39,908 bases of DNA, taken from assembly GCA_022842285.1 (NCBI GenBank), contig JALHPV010000028.1, positions 1 through 39,908 on the forward strand, read 5' to 3'. The number at the start of each line of letters is the position of its first letter. Within the stretch, counting starts at the first letter, position 1. Positions 16,141 to 29,558 of the stretch are shown piece after piece. The notes beneath the pieces are model-generated. The model made no database searches. It was given only the letters and a program-made list of their open reading frames with translations, and was not told where the DNA came from. The stretch is from Kofleriaceae bacterium (lineage in GTDB: Bacteria; Myxococcota_A; Polyangia; Haliangiales; Haliangiaceae). The translations under genes and the position numbers were made by a program.

Positions 16141-17337
16141 CTAGCCCTTCACGCAGATGACCTGACGCAGCTCGTGCACGACCTCGACGAGGTCACTCTG
16201 CGCGGCCATCACGGCCTCGATCGGCTTGTACGCCATGGGCGTCTCGTCGATGACGTTGGCGTCCTTGCGGCACTCGATGCCCTCGGTCGCTCGCTTGTGA
16301 TCCTCGACGGTGAAGCGACGCTTCGCCTCGCCGCGCGACATGGTGCGCCCCGCGCCGTGGCTGCACGAGCAGAACGAGTCCTCGTTGCCCTTGCCGCGCA
16401 CGATGAAGCTGCGCGCGCCCATCGAGCCGGGGATGATGCCCAGGTCGCCGACGCGCGCCCGCACCGCGCCCTTGCGCGTCACGAGGAGCTCCTCGCCGTA
16501 GTGCGTCTCGCGCTCGACGTAGTTGTGGTGACAGTTCACCGCCATCTCTCCCAGCGTGAACGCCGGCAGCTTGGCGCGCTTGCTCTGCGCCGCCTCGACG
16601 ACCGCCTGCATCATGAGCGTGCGGTTCATCATGGCGTACTGCTGCGCCCAGCCCACGGCCTGCACGTAGTCCGTGAAGTGCTTCGAGCCCTCCATGAAGT
16701 ACGCGAGGTTCTGATCGGGGAGATCGATGCCGCGGCGACGCATGTCGTTCTTGGCGAGCTCGATGAAGTACGTCCCGATGCGGTTGCCCACGCCGCGCGA
16801 GCCGGAGTGCAGCATGAACCACACGCGATCGCGCTCGTCGAGGCACACCTCGACGAAGTGATTGCCTCCACCGAGCGTGCCGAGCTGGGACACCTCGTTG
16901 CCCTTGCCGAGGCGCGGGTGCTTGTCGAGCACCTCCTGGTACTCGGTACGCATCGCGCGCCAGGCGTGATCCTGCGGCTTCGGCGCCGTCTTGAACTCGG
17001 CGCGTCCGTGCGGCACGGCCGCCTCGATCTGCGCACGCAGGTTCTTGAGCGAGTCGGGCAGATCGGTCGCCGTCAGCGACGTCTCGACGGCATGCATCCC
17101 GCAGCCAATGTCGACGCCGACCGCCGCCGGAATCACCGCGCCGCGCGTGGGCACGACGCTGCCGACGGTGGCGCCGATGCCGAAATGCACGTCCGGCATC
17201 ACCGCGACGTGCGGATACACCACCGGTAGCTTGGCCAGGTTTCGCAGCTGCTGACGCGCGGCTTCCTCGACGGGGACGCCCTTCGTCCACGCCTTGATCT
17301 GTGCACCCTCGGATTCGATGAGCTCGAAGTTCGACAT
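16141..17337 (-). CDS. rtcB: RNA-splicing ligase RtcB
   Basis: RtcB joins 2',3'-cyclic phosphate or 3'-phosphate RNA ends to 5'-OH ends using GTP and manganese. The protein has 398 residues from the ATG at 17337 (MSNFELIESEGAQIKAW); the upstream extension to 17382 is not conserved in style. Metal and active-site motifs are complete: MPDVHFGIGATVGSV, GVDIGCGMHA, LGTLGGGNHFVE, LHSGSRGVGN and SHGAGRTMSR with the guanylated His327. It is the first gene of a minus-strand rtcB-rtcA-DUF423 operon. In E. coli the pair is controlled by the sigma54 activator RtcR; neither rtcR nor a convincing -24/-12 site is visible here, so control must differ or lie elsewhere. Confidence 0.97.
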   Translation of the reverse strand: MSNFELIESEGAQIKAWTKGVPVEEAARQQLRNLAKLPVVYPHVAVMPDVHFGIGATVGSVVPTRGAVIPAAVGVDIGCGMHAVETSLTATDLPDSLKNLRAQIEAAVPHGRAEFKTAPKPQDHAWRAMRTEYQEVLDKHPRLGKGNEVSQLGTLGGGNHFVEVCLDERDRVWFMLHSGSRGVGNRIGTYFIELAKNDMRRRGIDLPDQNLAYFMEGSKHFTDYVQAVGWAQQYAMMNRTLMMQAVVEAAQSKRAKLPAFTLGEMAVNCHHNYVERETHYGEELLVTRKGAVRARVGDLGIIPGSMGARSFIVRGKGNEDSFCSCSHGAGRTMSRGEAKRRFTVEDHKRATEGIECRKDANVIDETPMAYKPIEAVMAAQSDLVEVVHELRQVICVKG

Positions 17338-17460
17338 ACGTAGGTTCCGGGCCCCAAGGCATCCGGTTGACCGGCTCGCCACCCACCATGGGCTACGAGC
17401 GAGGCACCTACTTAATGCTTCGGCGGGCGTGACACAAGCAGAAACCGTTCGACCCTGCCG

Positions 17461-18723
17461 TCATGGAGCGATGCGCACGTCTCCGACCAGCGTGCACGTG
17501 GGCGGCACGGTGCAGTCACTGGAGCTCTCCTCCCACGTGGCCTGCATCGGGACGAGGATGGGCTTGTCGACGAGGTCGGACACGATCCAGGCGAAGAACT
17601 GCGTGTCGCTCGGTACGGTGTTGGCCAGCCCATCAAGTGACCACTGCAGGCCCTCGATACATGTGGTGGGACCCGAGCGGGGCGTCGGGGAGACCGAGAG
17701 CGTGGGGAAGCTCGCGGGAAAGGGGGCGAAGATCTCCGCGAACCTGTTCTGCGTGGGCGGCAACGGGAAATCCGCCGTCCCCGCGAACCCGGCGAACCTC
17801 AGGCAGAAGTCCTGACCGCCGGCACGCAACAGGGGCGCGGGACGGGACGAGGTCGTGCTCGGTTCGCAGGTCCTGAATTCGTTCTTCAGCGTGGTCGTCC
17901 CGATGAACTTGCATTCGATGCGCAGGTCGTCTTCGTTGCGGAAGCAGTCACCAAAGGTCTCGGGGTCGTTGCACTGGCAGACCTTGGGGCCGACGACGGG
18001 CCCCGTCTGGGAACACCCGAGGGATGGTCCAACCCCATCCACACATACGGTGCTGTCTTGCCCCAGGACACAGAAGTCACGAGGGGCCCCCTGCGAAGGG
18101 AGCGTGGCCTCGGCCGCGCACGCGGTGCCTTCGTCGCCCTGCGTGGCGAGGTACGTCAGCGGGTCGCATTCCAGCGCCGCATCGACGGCGTCGCAATCAG
18201 GATCTCCGGCCGTCACGATGAAGGTCGTCTGCCGGGCCGCGTTCGCCGCCCCGACGCACTGCTTCGCGGGCCAGAGGAGCGCGCCATTCGGTGGCTGCCT
18301 CGCCTCGTCGACGTCCCAGTCGGCGGCGGGGTCCGTCTCGAGGATGATGTGACGGCTGAGCGAGAGGTCGAGCGCGTCGACGATCGCGACCGCGATGGGC
18401 TTGTCCGGGGGCGCGTCGGGCGCGTCGCTCGTCGCGATCGCGATCATGCCGACCTCCGTCCCGGGGGAGGGGGCGACCTTGAACCAGGCACTGCCGTCGG
18501 GCTCGACCGGCGCGGTCAGAGGCTCGTTGGCGTCGCGGTAGAGCACGCGTGCGGGGACGGGCACATTCGAGCTCGCGGGCGTCAGGTTCAGGCAATCGGT
18601 ACATGGCTCGAGGCCAATGAACAGCTCGACCTGCGTCGCGCGCTCCTCGACGCGCACCTCGATGAACACGCCATCTTCACTACAGCCGGCGACGATGGCC
18701 ATCGCACCGAGTACAGCCCGCAT
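17461..18723 (-). CDS. Cysteine-rich lipoprotein of unknown function
   Basis: A protein of 420 residues from the ATG at 18723 (a GTG at 18729 is an alternative). The short signal ends in VAGC at Cys14. The mature protein starts with a segment like VFIEVRVEERATQVELFIG, which could be an Ig-like beta domain of about 100 residues. A long cysteine-rich region follows (about 160-290), with many spaced cysteines such as CVLGQDSTVC, CQCNDPETFGDC and CTLVGD near the end, so disulfides are likely. I recognise no named family. It ends 123 bp before the rtcB start on the same strand; those 123 bp contain no gene and no clear promoter. Confidence 0.75.
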   Translation of the reverse strand: MRAVLGAMAIVAGCSEDGVFIEVRVEERATQVELFIGLEPCTDCLNLTPASSNVPVPARVLYRDANEPLTAPVEPDGSAWFKVAPSPGTEVGMIAIATSDAPDAPPDKPIAVAIVDALDLSLSRHIILETDPAADWDVDEARQPPNGALLWPAKQCVGAANAARQTTFIVTAGDPDCDAVDAALECDPLTYLATQGDEGTACAAEATLPSQGAPRDFCVLGQDSTVCVDGVGPSLGCSQTGPVVGPKVCQCNDPETFGDCFRNEDDLRIECKFIGTTTLKNEFRTCEPSTTSSRPAPLLRAGGQDFCLRFAGFAGTADFPLPPTQNRFAEIFAPFPASFPTLSVSPTPRSGPTTCIEGLQWSLDGLANTVPSDTQFFAWIVSDLVDKPILVPMQATWEESSSDCTVPPTCTLVGDVRIAP

Positions 18724-18800
18724 CGGCACATGATACCGCTGGCGTCAGCTTCCCGTGCGACGAAACGCGCCCGTGACCGGTCCCGGGCGGACCGTTACGA

Positions 18801-20744
<1,944 letters not shown>

Positions 20745-20779
20745 GGGCGCCACTCTACTTGCAGTACGATGGTTCGGCC

Positions 20780-21727
20780 ATGGAACGGACCGAGAGCAAG
20801 GGCTTCTTCGAGATGCTGTGGGACTGCGACCACTGCGGATCGAAGGGGTTGCTCGCCAAGAGCCAGCGCCACTGCCCGGAATGCGGGGCCAAGCAGAACC
20901 CGGACAAGCGGTACTACCCGAAGGAAGGGGAGGAGCAGGCCATTGCCGGTCACGCCTACGAAGGCAGCGATCGCCACTGTCCCTCCTGCGAGGCGCCCAT
21001 GGGCGCCAAGGCCAAGTCGTGCACCAACTGTGGCTCGCCGCTGGACGGGGCCAAGCAGGTCAAGTCCGTCGCCTCCGCCACCCTCCCTCCGCCGAAGCGG
21101 CGCTGGCCCAAGATCCTCATCATCGTCGGGGCGATCGCGCTCTTCATCTTCCTCATCTGGTTCGTCTTCTTCCGCACGAAGGTCGCGACGATGAAGGTCA
21201 CCGGCCACGAGTGGACCCGCTCGATCGGCATCGACGAGTTCGCCGACCTTCCCAGCGAGGGCTGGCGCGACGCGATGCCCTCCGACGCCCGGCTCCCCCA
21301 GTGCGAGCGCAAGGAGCGCTCGACCAAGCAGGTCCCCGACGGCGAGACCTGCAAGGAGGAGAAGGTCGACAAGGCGGACGGCACCTTCGAGAAGGTGAAC
21401 AAGTGCAGGCCGAAGTACCGCGACGAGCCGGTCTACGACGACTACTGCCGCTACCGCGTGTCGCGCTGGCACCAGGTCGACGAGCGCAAGCTGAGCGGCA
21501 ATGGCCTCGCTCCGCAGTGGCCCACGCAGGACTTGCCGTCGGTGCAGGCGAACGACTTCTTCGGTGCCAAGCGCCAGGGCAAGCGAACCGAGACGTACAC
21601 CCTCGTCTTCGACGGCAAGCGTCGCTGCGAGGTCCCCGAGGCGAAGTGGCGCGGCTTCACCGACGGGCAGGCCGTGAAGGTGGAAGTGCGCGCGCGCTCC
21701 GGCGAGCTCGTCTGCGATTCGTTCTAG
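20780..21727 (+). CDS. Double zinc-ribbon single-pass membrane protein
   Basis: A protein of 315 residues. The N-terminus holds four CxxC knuckles, C16/C19, C32/C35, C67/C70 and C81/C84, which make two zinc ribbons. A single membrane helix lies at 111-131. The remaining 185 residues are charged, with several cysteines (DYCRYRVSRWHQVDE, KCRPKYRDEP), and are probably outside the membrane. I know no name for the C-terminal domain. The start is ATG at 20780. It is divergent from the ABC exporter with 35 bp between starts, so the two may be co-regulated. Its stop codon overlaps that of the convergent sigma54 regulator in the sequence CTAG. Confidence 0.85.
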   Translation: MERTESKGFFEMLWDCDHCGSKGLLAKSQRHCPECGAKQNPDKRYYPKEGEEQAIAGHAYEGSDRHCPSCEAPMGAKAKSCTNCGSPLDGAKQVKSVASATLPPPKRRWPKILIIVGAIALFIFLIWFVFFRTKVATMKVTGHEWTRSIGIDEFADLPSEGWRDAMPSDARLPQCERKERSTKQVPDGETCKEEKVDKADGTFEKVNKCRPKYRDEPVYDDYCRYRVSRWHQVDERKLSGNGLAPQWPTQDLPSVQANDFFGAKRQGKRTETYTLVFDGKRRCEVPEAKWRGFTDGQAVKVEVRARSGELVCDSF

Positions 21728-23583
21728 CTGTGCTTGCGCAGCATGCGGTACAGCGTGCTGCGTGCGATGCCGAGCTTCCGAGCGGCGGCGCTGAGGTTGC
21801 CGTTCGACTCGGCGAGTGCGTGACGGAGCGCGGTGGCTTCGACTTGTTCGAGCTCGCCCGTCGCGGAGGGCGTGGCGGTGAGCTCGGCTGGCAAGTGGGC
21901 GACGTCGAGACCGGTGTCGCCGTCGATGCGAAGCTGCGCGACGGAGAGGATCGTCTTCAGCTCGCGCACGTTGCCGGGCCAGGCGTAGCTCGCGAGCGCG
22001 GCCGCAGCGGCGGGCGTGAGCTCGACGGAGTGACCGAGGAGGTGCTCGGCGAGCGCGACGATGTCCGTGCGATCGCGTAGCGGCGGGATCGTGACCGTCG
22101 CGCCCTTGAGTCGGTAGTAGAGGTCCTGGCGGAAGTGGCCGGCGGCGACGAGGGCGGGGAGGTCGCGGCACGTCGCGCAGATGATCCGCACGTCGACCTT
22201 CTCGAGGCGCGTGTCCCCGACGCGACGTACGGCACCGGACTCGATCACGCGCAGGAGCGACGCCTGCATCGCGCCCGACATCTCGGCGACCTCGTCGAGG
22301 AAGAGCGTGCCTCCCGTCGCGGCCTGGAAGACCCCCGGGCGCCCGGCGCGGTCTGCGCCCGTGAACGCACCGGCGGCGTATCCGAACAGCTCGCTCTCGA
22401 GGAGCGATGGCGCGACGGCGCCGCAGTTGATCGCGACGAGGGGGCCCTCGCGGCGTGACGCCTCGTGGAGGGCGCGGGCGAAGAGCTCTTTGCCCGCGCC
22501 GGTCTCGGCGAGGAGCATCACGGGCACAGCGCTCGGAGCGAGGCGGCGACTCCACGTGATCGCGGCGGTGACGGCGGCGTCTTCGGCGAAGATCGCGGAG
22601 AAGGCATCCGCCGGCGCCGCCAGCGCCCGAACAGCCGGGGCGACGCGCCGTGGTTCGAGCACCGCGATCAAGGCCAGGACGTGCCCGCCCGGCGCCGTGA
22701 TCGGCTCCACGCGCAATCGGTACGAGCGGCGCGCGACCTCGACGTGGCGCCCTCCTGGCGACGGAGCGAGCGCCTCGGTCACGAGGTCTGTCCAGGCGAG
22801 GCCGAGCACCACCTGCGGATTCGCCGACGAGCGCGATGGGTCGAGGGCGGAGGCCGCCGCATTCATCCGTGCGATCCGGCCGGGGGACTCGATGACCAGG
22901 GCCGGTTCGCGAATGCGGTCGAGGGTCGTCCCGAGCACGCGCGTGATCGACACCCCTGCGGTGGCGTACGCCTGGAGCCGCAACAACTCTTCGAGCGCGA
23001 GCGCGGTGCGCGTGATGACGCGCCCGACGTGCTCGTCGGCGCTACCGAGGTGAGCGGTGGCATCCAGGACGGCGATGGGGGCCCCGTCGATGCCGCGGAT
23101 CGGAGCGGCGTAGCAAACGAGGTCGCGATACGGCGCGCCGAAATGGGCGTGGCCGTGGCACGCGACGGGTTGATTGGTCGCGGCGGCGGTCCCGATCGCA
23201 TTCGTCCCGCGGGCGCTCTCGCTCCACGACGCGCCCTCGATCAGCCGCAAGCGACGTGCGTCGGCCTCGAAGCCGCCGCCGCCGTGGGTGGAGATGACGA
23301 CGCCCTCGGGGTCGGCGAGGAGGAGCAGGAAGTCGCGGGCTGCCACCCGCGCCGTCGCGCGATCGAGGATCGCGTCGCCGAGGGCGACCACGAGCTCGAC
23401 GTGACTCGCGTGCAAGCGCAACGCATCGCCGCGCAGCAGCCGCTCTTCATCCCCCACCACCGTACGGGCGCCGAGGTCCTTCGCGCGCGACCAGCACGCG
23501 AGGAGGTCAGCATTCACCCGCGGGACCGCACCGTCCTGAAAGGACGCCCACGCCGCCTCGCCCACGTCTGGAAGTACCAGCAC
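21724..23583 (-). CDS. AcoR-like sigma54-dependent transcriptional activator
   Basis: A regulator of 619 residues. The N-terminal half is a GAF-containing sensor like that of AcoR, with the block SESARGTNAIGTAAATNQPV and HFGAPYRDLVCYAAPIRG. A PAS-like segment lies at about 215-300. The AAA+ domain follows: the Walker A is AETGAGKE with Lys365 (normally GESGTGKE), the sigma54 contact loop is GAFTGA in YAAGAFTGADR, and the Walker B is GGTLFLDEVAEM. The C-terminus is a Fis-type helix-turn-helix (NLSAAARKLGIARSTLYRML). The start is GTG at 23583. It is divergent from the aldehyde dehydrogenase, which it very likely activates, as AcoR-type proteins do for acetoin or aldehyde catabolism. Confidence 0.93.
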   Translation of the reverse strand: MLVLPDVGEAAWASFQDGAVPRVNADLLACWSRAKDLGARTVVGDEERLLRGDALRLHASHVELVVALGDAILDRATARVAARDFLLLLADPEGVVISTHGGGGFEADARRLRLIEGASWSESARGTNAIGTAAATNQPVACHGHAHFGAPYRDLVCYAAPIRGIDGAPIAVLDATAHLGSADEHVGRVITRTALALEELLRLQAYATAGVSITRVLGTTLDRIREPALVIESPGRIARMNAAASALDPSRSSANPQVVLGLAWTDLVTEALAPSPGGRHVEVARRSYRLRVEPITAPGGHVLALIAVLEPRRVAPAVRALAAPADAFSAIFAEDAAVTAAITWSRRLAPSAVPVMLLAETGAGKELFARALHEASRREGPLVAINCGAVAPSLLESELFGYAAGAFTGADRAGRPGVFQAATGGTLFLDEVAEMSGAMQASLLRVIESGAVRRVGDTRLEKVDVRIICATCRDLPALVAAGHFRQDLYYRLKGATVTIPPLRDRTDIVALAEHLLGHSVELTPAAAAALASYAWPGNVRELKTILSVAQLRIDGDTGLDVAHLPAELTATPSATGELEQVEATALRHALAESNGNLSAAARKLGIARSTLYRMLRKHS

Positions 23584-23717
23584 CTGACCAGCCTATCGGG
23601 GTCGCGGCGACGAGCAAGCCCAGACTGCCTCGGCGACACACCCTGTAGCGCAACAACCTGTCTCGTTTCGCTCCAGTTCAACGCAGCGCGGCGTCGGGAG
23701 CGCGCGGACTTCCAGCC

Positions 23718-23733
23718 TGGCCGCTCCAATGCA
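23718..23733 (+). promoter_or_regulatory. Candidate sigma54 (-24/-12) promoter of the aldehyde dehydrogenase gene
   Basis: The sequence tggccgctccaatgca has the invariant GG and GC dinucleotides exactly ten bases apart and matches the TGGC and TGCA ends of the sigma54 consensus, with deviations in between. It lies 25 bp before the ATG at 23759. A sigma54 activator is encoded divergently, which supports the call. The rest of 23584-23758 would hold activator sites; I could not define an inverted repeat with confidence. Confidence 0.6.
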
Positions 23734-23758
23734 CAGGGCAGGGGGCAGGAGGAGCATC

Positions 23759-25278
<1,520 letters not shown>

Positions 25279-25279
<1 letters not shown>

Positions 25280-25602
25280 TGGTGTCCGCCACCACCGCCG
25301 CCCTCGCGAAGATCGCCGACCTCGTCGAGCGCTTCGGCCCCCTGATGTTCCATCAGTCGGGTGGCTGCTGTGATGGCAGCGCCCCCATGTGCTACCAGCG
25401 CGGCGAGCTCAAGCTCGGCGCACGCGACGTCCATCTCGGTGACGTCGGCGGCCAGCCGTTCTACATCGGCGGCGATCAGTACGAGCTGTGGAAGCACACG
25501 CAGCTCACGCTCGACATCGTGAAAGGCCGTGGGGCCGGCTTCTCGCTCGAGGCGCCCGACGGTGTTCGCTTCTTGATCCGCTCCGACGTCTGCAGCACAT
25601 GA
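25279..25602 (+). CDS. DUF779 family protein
   Basis: A small protein of 107 residues. The motif FHQSGGCCDGSAPMCY with its three cysteines, and the later DVHLGDVGGQPFYIGGDQYELWKHTQL, are characteristic of DUF779. These proteins are regularly encoded after acetaldehyde-type dehydrogenases, which is the case here, with a 1-base overlap of stop and start. Function is unproven; a metal-binding or accessory role for the dehydrogenase is a reasonable guess from the cysteines and the coupling. The 89 bp after its stop contain no gene. Confidence 0.93.
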
Positions 25603-25691
25603 CTACGGCGGGCACGCGATCTGGCCGGCGACGCCAACGTCGACGGCAGGTGTGGTGACGGGGGCGAGAAGCGCGAGCACGGCGATCCGCG

Positions 25692-26107
25692 TCACGGCGG
25701 GCAGGAGGCCTGGCCCACGTCCCACATGCCGTTCGTGCACGTGGCGGGCTGGATGCAGCAATCACCGTAGGTGCAAACCTGGCCCTCGGTCGAGCACGCA
25801 CCGGATGGCACCTCCTCGGGGCAGCCGTCCGTGCGCTTGGGGTCGCATTGCCACACGGGCTGCGCGAGCTCGGCGAGCATCTCCTCCGTAGGTGCCACGC
25901 CGCCGCAATACGACTGCGACGCGCACCGGCAGGTGCCTTCGGGGAAGGCGCAATTGGTGCCGTCGGCGGTGCAGGGCGCGCCCACGGCGACCTCGTCGTA
26001 GCTCGCCCCGCACGCGGCCGGGGTGGACGAGGACTGTGCGGTGTTGCTGGTGGGGGCGGGCGGGGGGCTGGCCCCACAGGCCGCGAGGATCAGGAGAAGG
26101 GAGTATT

Positions 26108-26111
<4 letters not shown>
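25692..26111 (-). CDS. Small cysteine-rich lipoprotein
   Basis: A protein of 139 residues with a very short signal ending at Cys12 (LAAC), a Pro/Ser/Thr linker to about residue 32, and then 14 further cysteines in about 105 residues. The even number suggests up to seven disulfides. The spacing (CTADGTNC, CRCASQSYC, CTYGDCC) recalls small secreted disulfide-rich domains of myxobacterial lipoproteins, but I recognise no family. The start overlaps the ppk1 stop (ATGA at 26108-26111), so translation is coupled to polyphosphate kinase. The longer open frame upstream of 26111 is only a shadow of ppk1. Confidence 0.75.
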
Positions 26112-28381
<2,270 letters not shown>

Positions 28382-28390
28382 AACTGGCTA

Positions 28391-28396
28391 ATTATA
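28391..28396 (-). promoter_or_regulatory. Candidate -10 box for ppk1 (possible leaderless start)
   Basis: The minus strand reads a perfect TATAAT here, in a region otherwise very GC-rich, only nine bases before the ppk1 ATG at 28381. I see no ribosome site before ppk1 and no good -35. Transcription from this box would begin at or just before the ATG, giving a leaderless message. The box overlaps the stop codon of the upstream gene. Confidence 0.4.
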
Positions 28397-29027
28397 GTGG
28401 AACGCCCGTCGCGGCGGCATAGCTGCGCACCTGTCCAGCCTGCTGCACCCAAACGCGGTCGCCCTCCACTCCCGCCGCCTCCACGGGGGCGGCGCCGAGC
28501 TCCTGGCGCCAGAGCCCCTCGCCCGATCGCAGCTCGACCCCGACGAGCTGATGCCAGTCGGAGCCCGCCACGAACTCGTAGGCGCGCTCGTGATCCGTGA
28601 GCGTGATCGGCCCCGGTGCGGACGGATCGATCGGCCCATGGTTGGGAGCGAGGCGGAAGCCACCGAGCTTCGTGCCGTTGGCCATGTTGATCGCGAAGAC
28701 CTCGGCGCGGTCGCCGCGGAGGATTCGCACCGTCACCGCGACGTCGTTCCACGCGATGCCGGGAACGCCCTTGCGACCGGCGTACGTCGGCACGAGGGCC
28801 TGCCAGACGAGCGCACCGTTCTTGTGCAGCTCGATGAAGTTGCGATCGCTCTTCGTCTCCGCTCGCACGACGAGCTTCGAGCTCTCGCTGATCGAGATCT
28901 CGTCGATCACGGCGCCAGCTTCGGGCCGCACGCGCATCCAGTACCAGATGCCGAGCGCGGCGGCCGCCATGCCGACGAACACGATCGCCGGCCCGAGCCA
29001 GCCGAGGCGCGTCTGCTTGCTGGTCAC
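28392..29027 (-). CDS. Single-pass membrane protein of unknown function
   Basis: A protein of 211 residues from a GTG at 29027 that overlaps the previous stop (GTGA). One membrane helix lies at about 11-31 (LGPAIVFVGMAAAALGIWYW). The rest is probably outside the cytoplasm, and rich in beta-strand patterns such as VWQALVPTYAGRKG and RVWVQQAGQVRSYAAATG, which resemble blades of PQQ-type beta-propellers, but it is too short for a full propeller. No family name can be given. It lies 10 bp upstream of ppk1 and downstream of the zinc-finger/SH3-like gene, in the same direction. Confidence 0.72.
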   Translation of the reverse strand: MTSKQTRLGWLGPAIVFVGMAAAALGIWYWMRVRPEAGAVIDEISISESSKLVVRAETKSDRNFIELHKNGALVWQALVPTYAGRKGVPGIAWNDVAVTVRILRGDRAEVFAINMANGTKLGGFRLAPNHGPIDPSAPGPITLTDHERAYEFVAGSDWHQLVGVELRSGEGLWRQELGAAPVEAAGVEGDRVWVQQAGQVRSYAAATGVPL

Positions 29028-29527
29028 TGATTGGGGATCGGTTTGCTGCCCGCCGTGTTCGAGTGATCGAACGGCTTGGGGCGCGCGAGCTCGGCCTTGG
29101 GGGCAGCGGCTTCCTTCGCCTGCGCGAGGAGCCGGCGGCCGGATCCAAAAAACACGGTCACCTTGCCGGGCTCGGAGAGCTCGACGATGCCTTGTCCGAA
29201 GCTCGGGTGGTCGACGCGCTCGCCGACCTCGAACTTCTCGCTCGCACGGTACGGACGTGCAGGCTTGCTGAGATCGGCAGCGACGGCCGGCTTCTCGATG
29301 CGCTCGACGGGCGATTGCCGGACGGCGGCTTCGCGCGGCGCCCGACTCGTTGCCGGCAGCTTCTGATCCGCCGTCGCGCCGAGCGGTGACTTGTAGCGGT
29401 GATACCCGCTGCACTGCTTGCACTGAACCTTGGCGATCTTGTCGCCAACCTTCGCGACGACGACGTGCCAGACGTCACCGCACTTGGAGCATATCGATGC
29501 AACATCAGCTCCGACGCCTGCGCTCAT
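29024..29527 (-). CDS. Zinc-knuckle protein with UvrD-tail-like SH3 segment
   Basis: A protein of 167 residues. The N-terminus has paired knuckles C13/C16 and C36/C39, each near a histidine (CSKCGDVWH, CKQCSGYH), so it is probably a zinc ribbon. A charged linker follows. Residues 99-137 (FEVGERVDHPSFGQGIVEL and the FFGSGRRLL block) resemble the Tudor/SH3-like segment at the C-terminus of UvrD/PcrA helicases and of some RNA polymerase-binding proteins. This suggests contact with RNA polymerase or nucleic acid, as inference only. The start is ATG at 29527, and the stop overlaps the next start. A similar layout is seen in other myxobacterial proteins, in my recollection. Confidence 0.78.
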   Translation of the reverse strand: MSAGVGADVASICSKCGDVWHVVVAKVGDKIAKVQCKQCSGYHRYKSPLGATADQKLPATSRAPREAAVRQSPVERIEKPAVAADLSKPARPYRASEKFEVGERVDHPSFGQGIVELSEPGKVTVFFGSGRRLLAQAKEAAAPKAELARPKPFDHSNTAGSKPIPNQ

Positions 29528-29558
29528 TGCGGCGCGAGCATAGCGCAGCGACGAGCGA

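Noticed and set aside
17338-17460. Possible sigma54 or RtcR-dependent promoter upstream of rtcB
   Set aside because: No GG-N10-GC element of acceptable quality was found on the minus strand, and a TTGTGT/TTAAGT pair is too weak to call.
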